Source: Bifidobacterium breve
Lineage (GTDB): Bacteria > Actinomycetota > Thermoleophilia > Solirubrobacterales > Solirubrobacteraceae
Reading direction: 5' to 3'
Length of the DNA: 64,000 bases
Assembly (NCBI GenBank): GCA_945881845.1
Contig: CAMCVN010000007.1
Coordinates: 1 to 64,000 of the forward strand
Shown here: piece after piece, positions 27,466 through 36,247 of the stretch
Layout: every line of letters starts with the position of its first letter
How positions within the stretch are numbered: position 1 is the first letter of the stretch
Notes under the pieces: generated by a model
Databases searched by the model: none
What the model saw: the letters and a program-made list of their open reading frames with translations, nothing else
What the model was told of the DNA's origin: nothing
Translations under genes and position numbers: made by a program

Positions 27466-28344
27466 ATGATCGATTCTTTCTCAGATGTCGAGGTTGAGAC
27501 GTTCAATCGCGATGGGTTCCTGATCATCGAGCAGGACTTCATCGCCGAAGAGACCGTGATGATGATGCGCGAGCGCTTCGACAGGCTGTTCGCCGGCGAG
27601 TACTCGACAGGGATCGCGCCTGACGAAGTCAACTGGGTTGCTGGCCGCGACCCAGAAACCAAGACGCGCCAGATCTGCAACGGCTGGAAGGCCGATGATC
27701 TGATCGCCGCGCAGGTCTTAAGCGAGCAGAGTGGCCGTCTGGCCGCGCAGCTCGCCGGCTGGGACGGCGTTCGGATTGTCCATGACAACTGCCTCTGGAA
27801 GCCGCCAGGCGCGCGCACTCTGGGGATGCACCAGGACGGCTCCTACGCCGGCTACATCGACCCGCCGGAGATGATCACGGTCTGGGTCGCGCTCGACCAG
27901 ACCTTCGCCCAGAGCGGCACGATCGAATATGTCGGCGGGTCACACAAGTGGCCGAAGATGCCGCCTTCGCGGGGCGACTTCCACGACCCGGATGATTGGT
28001 TGGCGCCGGTCGACGCAGCGGCCCCGGAAGGCGTCTCAACCGAGCGCACGCCGGTAGTCGTAAAGCCCGGCGGCGCTTCGATCCACCACTCGCGCGTATT
28101 CCACGGCTCGGGGATCAATGAGGCCGAGATCGACCGCCGTGCGCTTGTAACTCACATGGTTCCCTCGACCGCGAAGTTCGACCCTGTTGGCGCCGACCCG
28201 ATTTACACCCGCTACCGGCGCCGCGGCGAGATGACGATGGACGAGAGCTACTTCCCGATTCTGTGGGACAAGGCGGGCAATCGAAGCGCTTGGCTCAGCT
28301 CGCTGCCGCAGCTCCCCGGTGGCGTCGCGGCGGGCAGCGCCTAA
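27466..28344 (+). CDS. Phytanoyl-CoA dioxygenase (PhyH) family Fe(II)/2OG oxygenase
   Basis: DGFLIIEQDFI, GMHQDGSYAGY (HxD) and IHHSRVFHGSG distal His. Confidence 0.88.
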   Translation: MIDSFSDVEVETFNRDGFLIIEQDFIAEETVMMMRERFDRLFAGEYSTGIAPDEVNWVAGRDPETKTRQICNGWKADDLIAAQVLSEQSGRLAAQLAGWDGVRIVHDNCLWKPPGARTLGMHQDGSYAGYIDPPEMITVWVALDQTFAQSGTIEYVGGSHKWPKMPPSRGDFHDPDDWLAPVDAAAPEGVSTERTPVVVKPGGASIHHSRVFHGSGINEAEIDRRALVTHMVPSTAKFDPVGADPIYTRYRRRGEMTMDESYFPILWDKAGNRSAWLSSLPQLPGGVAAGSA

Positions 28345-29321
28345 TGGCGACCGAAGGCGCACCGCCTGAATTCAATCTGGCGCTCGACTCAACGGCGGTC
28401 CCGCAGGGCCCCGAGGGAATCGGCGAGTCACCTTTCGACTTCACGGCAGCACCGGAAGCGATGGAGTACCCGTCGGAACTCGGTGACGATCCAGCACTTG
28501 CGCTGCGTCGCACACTCGGGATGTTCGCGACCGGGGTAACCGTGATCACGACCAGCGCCCACGACGAGGTTCACGGCATGACGGCCAACGCTTTCATGTC
28601 GGCATCGCTCAACCCGCCTCTGGTTCTAATCTCAATCGACCGCCGCGCAAAGATGTGCAACCTGCTGCATGAGGGCGACCGCTATGGCGTCAGCATCCTC
28701 GGTGAGCACCAGACCGAAATGTCGGATCGCTTTGCCGGCCGCGCCGACGAGGGCGTACCCGAACCGGCCTTCGAAATCGTCCGCGACACGCCGCTGGTGG
28801 AAGGGGCGCTGGCTCATTTTGTTGCCCGCGTCGATCGCACCTACTACGCAGGCGATCACTCTCTATTCCTCGGTCACGTCGAGTACGCGCGGCACCGCGA
28901 AGGCGCGCCGCTGCTCTACCACGGCGGCCAGTACGAACGGATCGGCAAGGCGACGCCGGTCGCGCCGGAACTCCCGCAGGGCCTTCTGCCGCCGCTGCTG
29001 GCGGCAGGCAATGAATGCACGTTCGGCGACGGCGAATCGATCGTCAAGCTGGGCGAGGTCGGAGACCATCTCTTCGTGGTCCTGAGCGGAGCCGTCGTTC
29101 TGCGCCGCCCCGGCCACGCTGACAAGCGACTCGAGGCCGGCTCCTACTTCGGCGAGGTCGGTGCGCTCAGCGGCGAAACGCGCGTATCCGAGGCAATCGC
29201 TGAAGGCGCCGTCAGCTGTGTCGCCGTCCCGAGAGATGCGCTCAAGGAAGTACTCGCAGGAAGCCCCGAGGCTGCCTGGGAGATGCTCGGCTCGCTCGCT
29301 CAGCGCGTACGCGAAGCCTAA
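28344..29321 (+). CDS. Flavin reductase domain fused to C-terminal cyclic-nucleotide-binding-like domain
   Basis: RRTLGMFATGVTVITTSAHDEVHGMTANAFMSASLNPPLVLISID then LGEVGDHLFVVLSGAVVLRR...LEAGSYFGEVGALSGETRVSEAIA. Confidence 0.88.
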   Translation: MATEGAPPEFNLALDSTAVPQGPEGIGESPFDFTAAPEAMEYPSELGDDPALALRRTLGMFATGVTVITTSAHDEVHGMTANAFMSASLNPPLVLISIDRRAKMCNLLHEGDRYGVSILGEHQTEMSDRFAGRADEGVPEPAFEIVRDTPLVEGALAHFVARVDRTYYAGDHSLFLGHVEYARHREGAPLLYHGGQYERIGKATPVAPELPQGLLPPLLAAGNECTFGDGESIVKLGEVGDHLFVVLSGAVVLRRPGHADKRLEAGSYFGEVGALSGETRVSEAIAEGAVSCVAVPRDALKEVLAGSPEAAWEMLGSLAQRVREA

Positions 29322-29336
29322 GTCCAGCCGGACCAG

Positions 29337-31667
29337 CTAGGAGCGCGGGCGCTCCTTGTCAGGGTCGTAGAAGGGGAAGCGCACGACCGTTGCAGGAATC
29401 CGCTTCTGCTGCCCGTCAAGCTTGCCTACCTCGACCTCGGTGCCGATTTCTGAGTGCTGGACGGCGATCCGGCAGAGAGCAATGTTCTTCTTCAGCAGCG
29501 GGCTACGCATCCCGCTCGTGACGACACCGATCTGCGACTTGCCGACGTGCACGCAGTCACCGTGGCTGGCCGTCTCGTTCCCTTCCAGTTCCAAACCAAC
29601 GAGCGTGTGCTGCGGGTGGGCTTGGCGTTCAATCAAGGCGTCTTTGCCGATGAAATCCTCGTCGCCATCGAGCACGACGGTGAAGCCGATCCCGGCCTCG
29701 AACGGATCAACCTGATCGTCGAATTCATAGCCGGCAAAGACGAGGCCAGATTCGATCCGAACGAGGTCGAGCGCATCGAGCCCGAGCGGCGTCAGGCCGA
29801 ACGGCTGGCCGGCCTCCCAGATCGCATCCCAAACAGCCGTGCCGTCCTCGGGGTTGCAGAAGACCTCGTAGCCGAGCTCGCCCGAGTAACCGGTGCGCGA
29901 GACGATCACCGGAATCCCGTCGTAGTCGCCGATCCGGCCGATCAGGAAGCGGAACCACTTCAATTCCTCAAACGGAGTCTGCGTCTCCGGCGCCCAGATG
30001 ATCTGCTTCAAGATGTCGCGGCTGGCCGGGCCCTGAACGGCGACGTTGTGCAGCTCGTCCGTGGACGGCTTGACGAATGCCTTCAGGCCGAGCTTCTCAG
30101 CGAGTTCTTTTAGCCAAACGCCGGTGTAAGGGTCGCCACCGATGAAGCGGAAGTTGTCCTCGCCGAGACGGAAGACCGTTGCGTCGTCGATCATGCCGCC
30201 GGTCTCGTTACAGATCGCGGTGTAGACAACTTGGCCAACGGCGAGGCGACGGATGTCGCGCGTTACCGCCCACTGCATCAGCAGCTCGGCGTCAGGGCCG
30301 AGGATCTCCCACTTGCGCAGCGGCGAGAGGTCCATGATCACGGCCTTCTCGCGGCAGGCCCAGTACTCGGAGATTGGGCCTTCGTTGTTGAAACAGGTCG
30401 GCAGCCAGTAACCGCGGTAGTCGACGTGCGTGCTGGTTAGCGCTGAGATGCGCTCGTGGAAACCGGTCTCTTTAGTCATCACTGGCCTTGCCTCGGGGGT
30501 TGCGCGATGGGCTATCGCCATCGAAAACTTGTTCTCTGGTTCGTAGACGCGAACATGAATGTCGCTGATCTCCCAGCCGTTGGCCGGGTCGATGTCATCG
30601 GGGCATGCCGACGAGCTGCAGACGAGATCCGTCAGCGCTCGCATCAACACGTAGTCGCCGGGCCGTGACCACGGTTCGTCGGCGATCATCTGAAGGTCGG
30701 CGCCGAAGCCGGTGTTGAAGAAGAAGTTGATCGCCGGCCAGCCGTTGCGTGGGGCGATCGGGAATTCTTCGAGACTGCCGTTGAAGTTCTCCGAGCAGCT
30801 GATGTGGCCGAAGTAGCCCATGTCCTCGTAGTACTTCTTCGTGCAGGCCAGCGCGAAACTGTCGTGGCGGCCGACGGTGTCTTGGACCACCTCGAGCAGT
30901 GGATCAAGGTCGTTGTCGAAGTACTTGCGGTGGAGGCCGGGCTGCGGGTAGGCGTTGCCCATCAAGCTACGCGTCGCCGTCGAATCGATCCCACGCTCAA
31001 CCCCGTTCTGCAGCTTTGCCTCATCGAAGGCGAGAAAGTCGGAGCACTGGCGCCCTTTGACGTCGATCACTTGGATGAACTCGCCCTTCTTGACCGTGTA
31101 CGAAGTTGCTGTCGCGGCTTCTACGCGGAAGTCGAGCTTCGCCTCGGCGAGCGGCGCGGGCAGCTCCAAGTCGGGGTCTTCGTGCGGCACTGCGCGGTTG
31201 ATCTCAACGTCGATCGCCGATGCCGGGTGGGCGCCGTCGATCACGCGGCCCGCCGGGGCAGCAACGACGATCACTACCTCGCGCTCTGCCGTGAAGCTCT
31301 GTGAGTTGCCGGGCGGCGAATCGGCGCCGAAGAGAACTACTGCGTTGGCCTCCGACGGATCTAGCCCGCGGGCGTGGAGATCGCCGAGGAAGCTGTCGCC
31401 CTCAGCCTTGGCAACGAGTTCGCGCAGCACGCTTGCCGGTGCTCCGGCCTTGGCGCCGAGCGCGCCCGCATCATCGCGGCCATCAGGAGAAAGAACGGTC
31501 AGCTCAGCCTGCTGGCTGCCGTCGTTGTCGACGATCGTGACGCGATCGTCGGGCTTAATCAGTAGAACCGTCGCCCCGCCCGGTCGCACCCAGTGCGACT
31601 CAAAGGCGGGGTCGTACGGCTTTAGTCCTGGGACGAGAAGCGTCGGACGTCCTGTCCCGGTTGCCAT
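29337..31667 (-). CDS. tdm: DUF1989-GcvT fusion, trimethylamine N-oxide demethylase (Tdm)-like
   Basis: DUF1989: VKKGEFIQVIDVKGRQCSDFLAF...GHISCSENFNG...SSSACPDDIDPANGWEISDIHVRVYEPE; C-terminal GcvT fold: VAVQGPASRDILKQI, RTGYSGELGYEVF, GLDALDLVRIESGLVFAGYEFD; 776 aa as expected for Tdm. Confidence 0.7.
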   Translation of the reverse strand: MATGTGRPTLLVPGLKPYDPAFESHWVRPGGATVLLIKPDDRVTIVDNDGSQQAELTVLSPDGRDDAGALGAKAGAPASVLRELVAKAEGDSFLGDLHARGLDPSEANAVVLFGADSPPGNSQSFTAEREVVIVVAAPAGRVIDGAHPASAIDVEINRAVPHEDPDLELPAPLAEAKLDFRVEAATATSYTVKKGEFIQVIDVKGRQCSDFLAFDEAKLQNGVERGIDSTATRSLMGNAYPQPGLHRKYFDNDLDPLLEVVQDTVGRHDSFALACTKKYYEDMGYFGHISCSENFNGSLEEFPIAPRNGWPAINFFFNTGFGADLQMIADEPWSRPGDYVLMRALTDLVCSSSACPDDIDPANGWEISDIHVRVYEPENKFSMAIAHRATPEARPVMTKETGFHERISALTSTHVDYRGYWLPTCFNNEGPISEYWACREKAVIMDLSPLRKWEILGPDAELLMQWAVTRDIRRLAVGQVVYTAICNETGGMIDDATVFRLGEDNFRFIGGDPYTGVWLKELAEKLGLKAFVKPSTDELHNVAVQGPASRDILKQIIWAPETQTPFEELKWFRFLIGRIGDYDGIPVIVSRTGYSGELGYEVFCNPEDGTAVWDAIWEAGQPFGLTPLGLDALDLVRIESGLVFAGYEFDDQVDPFEAGIGFTVVLDGDEDFIGKDALIERQAHPQHTLVGLELEGNETASHGDCVHVGKSQIGVVTSGMRSPLLKKNIALCRIAVQHSEIGTEVEVGKLDGQQKRIPATVVRFPFYDPDKERPRS

Positions 31668-31688
31668 CGGCGCGCCTCCCGCTCCCGA

Positions 31689-33089
31689 TCAGGCCTTGGC
31701 CGGCTCGCCGGCTGCGTCCTTGTCGGCCTGTTCGAGCAGCTGCGCGGCAAGCTCGCGCTTGCCGTCGCTGTCGAGCTTCTTGATCTCGTTCTCGACTGCG
31801 CGGTTGTTGTAGCTCTGGTTCCAGTAGTCGAGCGACTCGAAGCCGAGCAGCACGGCCTTACCGACGAACTGACGGAGTACCTCGTTGGTCGGGCCCATCA
31901 CCCAGCCGGCCTTGGCGTCGCGCAGGTAACGCTCCATCTCCATGTCGCGCTTGTATGCCGAGCCACCGCAGGCGTGCAGCATCTTGTCAACCACATGGGC
32001 TGCGTTCTTGGCTGCTTCGAACTTGATCTGCCAAGCCCAGTGGAGGAAGTCAGCGCGGGCCGTCTCACCGAGTTCAAGCACACGTGTGTTGTCGTTCGTC
32101 GCCTTGTCGAATGCCTGAGCGACCGAGAGAGTGAACATCCGCGAGGCATTGGTGTCCATCACCGCTTCACCGACGTAATCCTGAATCGTCGGGTAATCGG
32201 CGACGCGCAGACCAACGTCAACGTGACGCTTGCGCGTCGTGTGGCGCTTGGCGATGTCGATTGCTCCCATCGCAATTCCGCTCCAAGTCGACGACGAGCC
32301 GATCAAGAACCACGGATCGACGGCCTCATCGTTGGATGCAGCTCCGTCTCCCAGCGGTCCAACGATCTGGTCGGCGGGAATCTCGACGTTGTCGACCTCG
32401 ATTGGGCCTGACTGATTGCCGCGCAGGCCAAGAGCGTCCCACAGCGACGGCTGAGCCTGAACGTGCTCACCGTCAATTACGAAGACCGAAAGGTCGTCAT
32501 AACCGGTGAAGTTAGGGCTCGTCGTCTGAACGACGTAGAAGTCGGCGAAGCCACCTGAGGTTGTCCAGGAGGCCTTCTTGCGAACCTTGAAGCCGTTCTC
32601 GGTCTTCTCAGCGCCGGATGAAACCGGGTACCAGAAGTGCGAGCCGGTCTCAGGGTCGGAGTAGGAGAGCGTGCCGATCTTGCCAGTGTTGAGCGGGCGA
32701 ATGTACTTGTCGATCAGCTCGGGTGTTGGGCGCAGCATGATCGTGTTGACCGCTGCCATGTGCATCACGTAACACATCGCCGTCGAGGCGCAGCCGTAGC
32801 GGGCGATCGTCTCGCAGACCATTGAGAAGGCAACGTGATTCTCGCCAAGACCGCCGTACTCCTCGGGAACCGTCAGTGCGAGGAAACCGTGCTCGCCGAG
32901 GATTTCGAAGTTGCGATTCGGGTAGAGAAGCTCATCATCAGAGCGCTTCGCGTTGGCGCGCATCTCGTTCTCACAGAGGTCGATCAGCTTCGTACGAAGT
33001 TCAATCTGCTTTTCAGTCAGGACCCAGTCCGGATCCCAGTCGTAGCCGAGCCCCCAGAATTCTTCATCGCCCCACATCTTCTCGGCCAT
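31689..33089 (-). CDS. Acyl-CoA dehydrogenase-like flavoprotein
   Basis: ACAD fold: LTVPEEYGGLGENHVAFSMVCETIARYGCASTAMCYVMH, GLRGNQSGPIEVDNVEIPAD, MLHACGGSAYKRDMEMERYLRDAKAGWVMGPTNEVLRQFVG; 21-bp gap to tdm-like gene. Confidence 0.88.
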   Translation of the reverse strand: MAEKMWGDEEFWGLGYDWDPDWVLTEKQIELRTKLIDLCENEMRANAKRSDDELLYPNRNFEILGEHGFLALTVPEEYGGLGENHVAFSMVCETIARYGCASTAMCYVMHMAAVNTIMLRPTPELIDKYIRPLNTGKIGTLSYSDPETGSHFWYPVSSGAEKTENGFKVRKKASWTTSGGFADFYVVQTTSPNFTGYDDLSVFVIDGEHVQAQPSLWDALGLRGNQSGPIEVDNVEIPADQIVGPLGDGAASNDEAVDPWFLIGSSSTWSGIAMGAIDIAKRHTTRKRHVDVGLRVADYPTIQDYVGEAVMDTNASRMFTLSVAQAFDKATNDNTRVLELGETARADFLHWAWQIKFEAAKNAAHVVDKMLHACGGSAYKRDMEMERYLRDAKAGWVMGPTNEVLRQFVGKAVLLGFESLDYWNQSYNNRAVENEIKKLDSDGKRELAAQLLEQADKDAAGEPAKA

Positions 33090-33130
33090 CTCATTCCTCC
33101 GCTCTAGCTGTTTTGAAGCTGCTCTATCAA

Positions 33131-33140
33131 TTTGTACAAA
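33131..33140. promoter_or_regulatory. TTTGTACAAA palindrome upstream of ACAD-tdm-like operon
   Basis: 10-nt perfect palindrome, 42 nt upstream of MAEKMWGD start. Confidence 0.35.
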
Positions 33141-33207
33141 ACTTACATACCGGTCAGCGGGGGGCTTGTCTAGGTTGTTCACTCGCCCACCCCGGCAAAA
33201 CCGGAGC

Positions 33208-33693
33208 CTAACCGTCAGGCGCAATCCAGACCAGACATCCTGCCTCGCGCCTGATCCGCCTCGCCGCGCGGCGCATCCGAATCCGTCCAACCTTCGATAG
33301 CAGCGGGCCGAAGACGATCAGCGCAGCGCCGCGCTCCTGGGCCAGCTCAAGCAAGCCCCTTACTGGGCGCGGCGTCAGCAATCCGATCAACTCAACTTCG
33401 ATCCCGAGCGCTGCAATCCGTTCAGCGCTCTCGACAACCGCTTCGCGATCGTCCTCGTGCGGCAGCACCATCGCGCCGAGGCCGCCGACCATCATCGTCG
33501 TCGGATACGGCGGCAGTTGGACCGCGTTGACGAAGAGCAGCGGCGCGCCTGCCTCAAGACAGCTGTCTACCGCCATCTGTTCGGCGCTCGGGTCGGGACG
33601 CAATGACAGGGTCCCCAAGACGACCGGCCCTGACGCGCCGACGATCGCGGACGGGTTTGCGACTAGGGAGGAATCGTCTCTTGTCTTGGCCAT
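33208..33693 (-). CDS. Universal stress protein-like
   Basis: SCLEAGAPLLFVNAVQL...ESAERIAALGIEVELIGLL...ALIVFGPLLSK. Confidence 0.65.
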   Translation of the reverse strand: MAKTRDDSSLVANPSAIVGASGPVVLGTLSLRPDPSAEQMAVDSCLEAGAPLLFVNAVQLPPYPTTMMVGGLGAMVLPHEDDREAVVESAERIAALGIEVELIGLLTPRPVRGLLELAQERGAALIVFGPLLSKVGRIRMRRAARRIRREAGCLVWIAPDG

Positions 33694-33893
33694 CGTCTCT
33701 ACCGATAGATCCTACGAGATCTGTACGAGGATCCGTAGCAGCGATGACGCTAAATCGGCGCCTGAGGGCACAAATTCAAGAGGATTACTTGCATTCACTC
33801 CGTATCAACTGATACATACTTCCCGCGGGGGAGCATCCGAGGAACTTTCGGCTGCGCCGCACGACCAAGCAACCGACACGGAAAGAGGTCCAG

Positions 33894-35369
33894 ATGGCAT
33901 CAGCACAGGTTGATCATCATCAGATGTTGAAGTCAATGAGTTGGTGGGACGGCTTCGTCGTCGCTCTAGCCAACCCAGGCTTCTTGATCGCCGCACTCGG
34001 CGGTTCGATCGGCGTCCTCGGAACCACAGGAGCCGTAGTCCTCTGGACGATCTCGGTGCTGTTTGGTGCCTTGCAGAACAACATCTATGCGGAGCTCTCG
34101 ACGATGTTCCCGAACAAGTCCGGTGGTCTTGCCGTCTATGCCCATGAGGCATTCCGCAAGTACACGAACTTCATCGGGCCAATCGTTGCCTTCGGCTACT
34201 GGATGGGTTGGTCGGTTGTGCTCTCGATCAACGGCCTGATCGTCGGCACGCTGATCATCACGCAATGGTTCCCTGACGCCACTTGGACAAGCGGCCAGCA
34301 GGACGCCAACTCGATCGGCTTTGGTCTCAGTTGGCCAATCATCATCGGCGCGGCCGCAATCGTCATCGTCTGGCTCTTCAACATCTTCGGTGTTCGGCCA
34401 GCGGTCTGGTTCGGTTACATCACCGGCGCATTGCTGCTGGTTCCGGCATTCGTCTTGATGTTCATGCCGTATCTCACAGGCGATTGGTCCTCCTCAAACA
34501 TGCAGTGGGAGGTCGGCACGAACGGTGGCTTCTTCCTTGCCGTCACCTGGCTCTACTTCATGTGTTGGTCGGCTTACGGCTTCGAGGCAGTTGCATCGTT
34601 CGCGCCGGAATACCACAACACGGAGGTTGATACACCGCTTGCGCTGCGTGCGTCGGCGATGTTCTCGATCATCGTCTACGTGTTGCTGCCGCTCGGGCTC
34701 GGTGGCACGCTCGGTACCGCAACGGTCGCCGAGGACCCAACATTCATCGCCTTCTACGTGACGGCGTTTGACACGCTCGTTGGCAGCGACTTGGCCAACG
34801 TGATGGTCGTCTGCCTCGTCGGTGGATTGGTCCTTTCGATGAACACGGCCACGATGGACGGTGCGCGAGCGCTGTTCGGGATCGCGCAGGAAGGGATGAC
34901 GCTGAAGCAGCTCGGAACGCTCTCAAAGCGCAAGGTTCCGAGCGTCGCGATGACCTTGGACATGATCATCAACATTCTGTTGATCGTCTTCTTCCACGGT
35001 GTAATCGCAATCCTCGCGGTCTCCAACGTCGGCTACGTGCTGGCGACGGTCTGCGCGCTCTTCGGCTTCGTGCTGCTGCGCAAGGATCGTCCAAATTGGC
35101 CGCGGCCAATCAAGCTGTCAAAGCCGTGGGTTGGTATTGCCTTCCTGCTCGGCTGCGTGAACCTGTTCCTGTTGGTCTGCGGTGGTTTCCTTTATGCAGA
35201 CGAGTACGGCTACGGGCTCGACAAGACGCTGATCGGGGTGGCAGTGCTGGTACTTGCCTTCCTGCTCTACATCTACCGCCACGTGGTTCAGGACAAGGGC
35301 AAGATTCGCTTCCGCGACCCAGCCCAGCCGATGCCGGACGATTCGCCGGCCGTCTCGACTCCGGTCTAG
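33894..35369 (+). CDS. APC family amino acid/amine permease
   Basis: WWDGFVVALANPGFLIAALGGSIGVLGTTGAVVLWTISVLFGALQNNIYAELSTMFPNKSGGLAVYAHEAF; 12+ TM. Confidence 0.9.
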   Translation: MASAQVDHHQMLKSMSWWDGFVVALANPGFLIAALGGSIGVLGTTGAVVLWTISVLFGALQNNIYAELSTMFPNKSGGLAVYAHEAFRKYTNFIGPIVAFGYWMGWSVVLSINGLIVGTLIITQWFPDATWTSGQQDANSIGFGLSWPIIIGAAAIVIVWLFNIFGVRPAVWFGYITGALLLVPAFVLMFMPYLTGDWSSSNMQWEVGTNGGFFLAVTWLYFMCWSAYGFEAVASFAPEYHNTEVDTPLALRASAMFSIIVYVLLPLGLGGTLGTATVAEDPTFIAFYVTAFDTLVGSDLANVMVVCLVGGLVLSMNTATMDGARALFGIAQEGMTLKQLGTLSKRKVPSVAMTLDMIINILLIVFFHGVIAILAVSNVGYVLATVCALFGFVLLRKDRPNWPRPIKLSKPWVGIAFLLGCVNLFLLVCGGFLYADEYGYGLDKTLIGVAVLVLAFLLYIYRHVVQDKGKIRFRDPAQPMPDDSPAVSTPV

Positions 35370-35381
35370 ACGAGGCGCTAA

Positions 35382-35438
35382 CCGCAGGGGTTTCCCTGCG
35401 GCAATGACTGACAAGCGGGAGCCAATTGGCTCCCGCTT
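35382..35438 (+). terminator. Two consecutive hairpins after permease
   Basis: CCGCAGGG/CCCTGCGG and perfect 26-nt palindrome AAGCGGGAGCCAATTGGCTCCCGCTT. Confidence 0.7.
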
Positions 35439-35502
35439 CGTCGTTCAGGGCAGAGAGAGGGCGTCTCCCTAGGGCTGAGTTGGCTAAGCGCTGACGCGCG
35501 AG

Positions 35503-36033
35503 CTACTGCGCTTCGGCGCGCAGGTCCCAGGTGGGCATGTCGCTCATCGCGGCTTGGAAGCGTCGGCGATGAGGCGGGCGCAGCAACATGAACCAGACGA
35601 CGATCACAGTCGGCAGGAGAATGAAGACGGCAAAGATGTTGCCGCTCAAGGTGAAGAAGACGGCCAGCGAGATTGACACCACTCCGAGCGCGATCGGCAA
35701 GAGGCGAAAGCGGAACTGGAGTTTGCGGATCTTCTCGTACTGGTCACGAGGAATCTTGTTCGTGTCGTACACGCGCTCACAGCTCGGGCAGGTCCAGCGA
35801 TCGCCGTACTGAAGCTCAGCCTGCTCGCCACATTCGCAGTCGACCGTGATCGGTGGGCCTCTAAGGACTGTGCCCGGAGTTTCGTGCCCGAGCCGCTCGC
35901 GCTGACTGAACGGGATGCGCTTGCGGCGCTTGATGCCCATCGGCCCTTTCATGTACTCCGGCGCAGGCGGCTGCGCTGTGCTGCTGAGGTCGAGTTCGCC
36001 AGAGTCGGCCTGCGAGCGGCCTCGCTTACCCAT
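35503..36033 (-). CDS. Zinc-ribbon membrane protein, hypothetical
   Basis: CECGEQAELQYGDRWTCPSCERVYDTNKIP followed by two TM segments. Confidence 0.7.
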   Translation of the reverse strand: MGKRGRSQADSGELDLSSTAQPPAPEYMKGPMGIKRRKRIPFSQRERLGHETPGTVLRGPPITVDCECGEQAELQYGDRWTCPSCERVYDTNKIPRDQYEKIRKLQFRFRLLPIALGVVSISLAVFFTLSGNIFAVFILLPTVIVVWFMLLRPPHRRRFQAAMSDMPTWDLRAEAQ

Positions 36034-36247
36034 TGGTCAGGATCTCCTCGCTGATCAGCATTTGGCAATCCTAGTCGCCACCACGACGGCCTGTTCCCGA
36101 CCGGCCAAAGAAGCGATCGGCTCCCGCGTGGCAAGGGTTGCGGCGCGAAACTTTTGTACGAATTTGACCTGTGACGGTCCGATGATGCATTATCGCGCTT
36201 CACCGGTTGTTTAACCGACAGTCCACAACGGGAGAGGGATACGAAAC

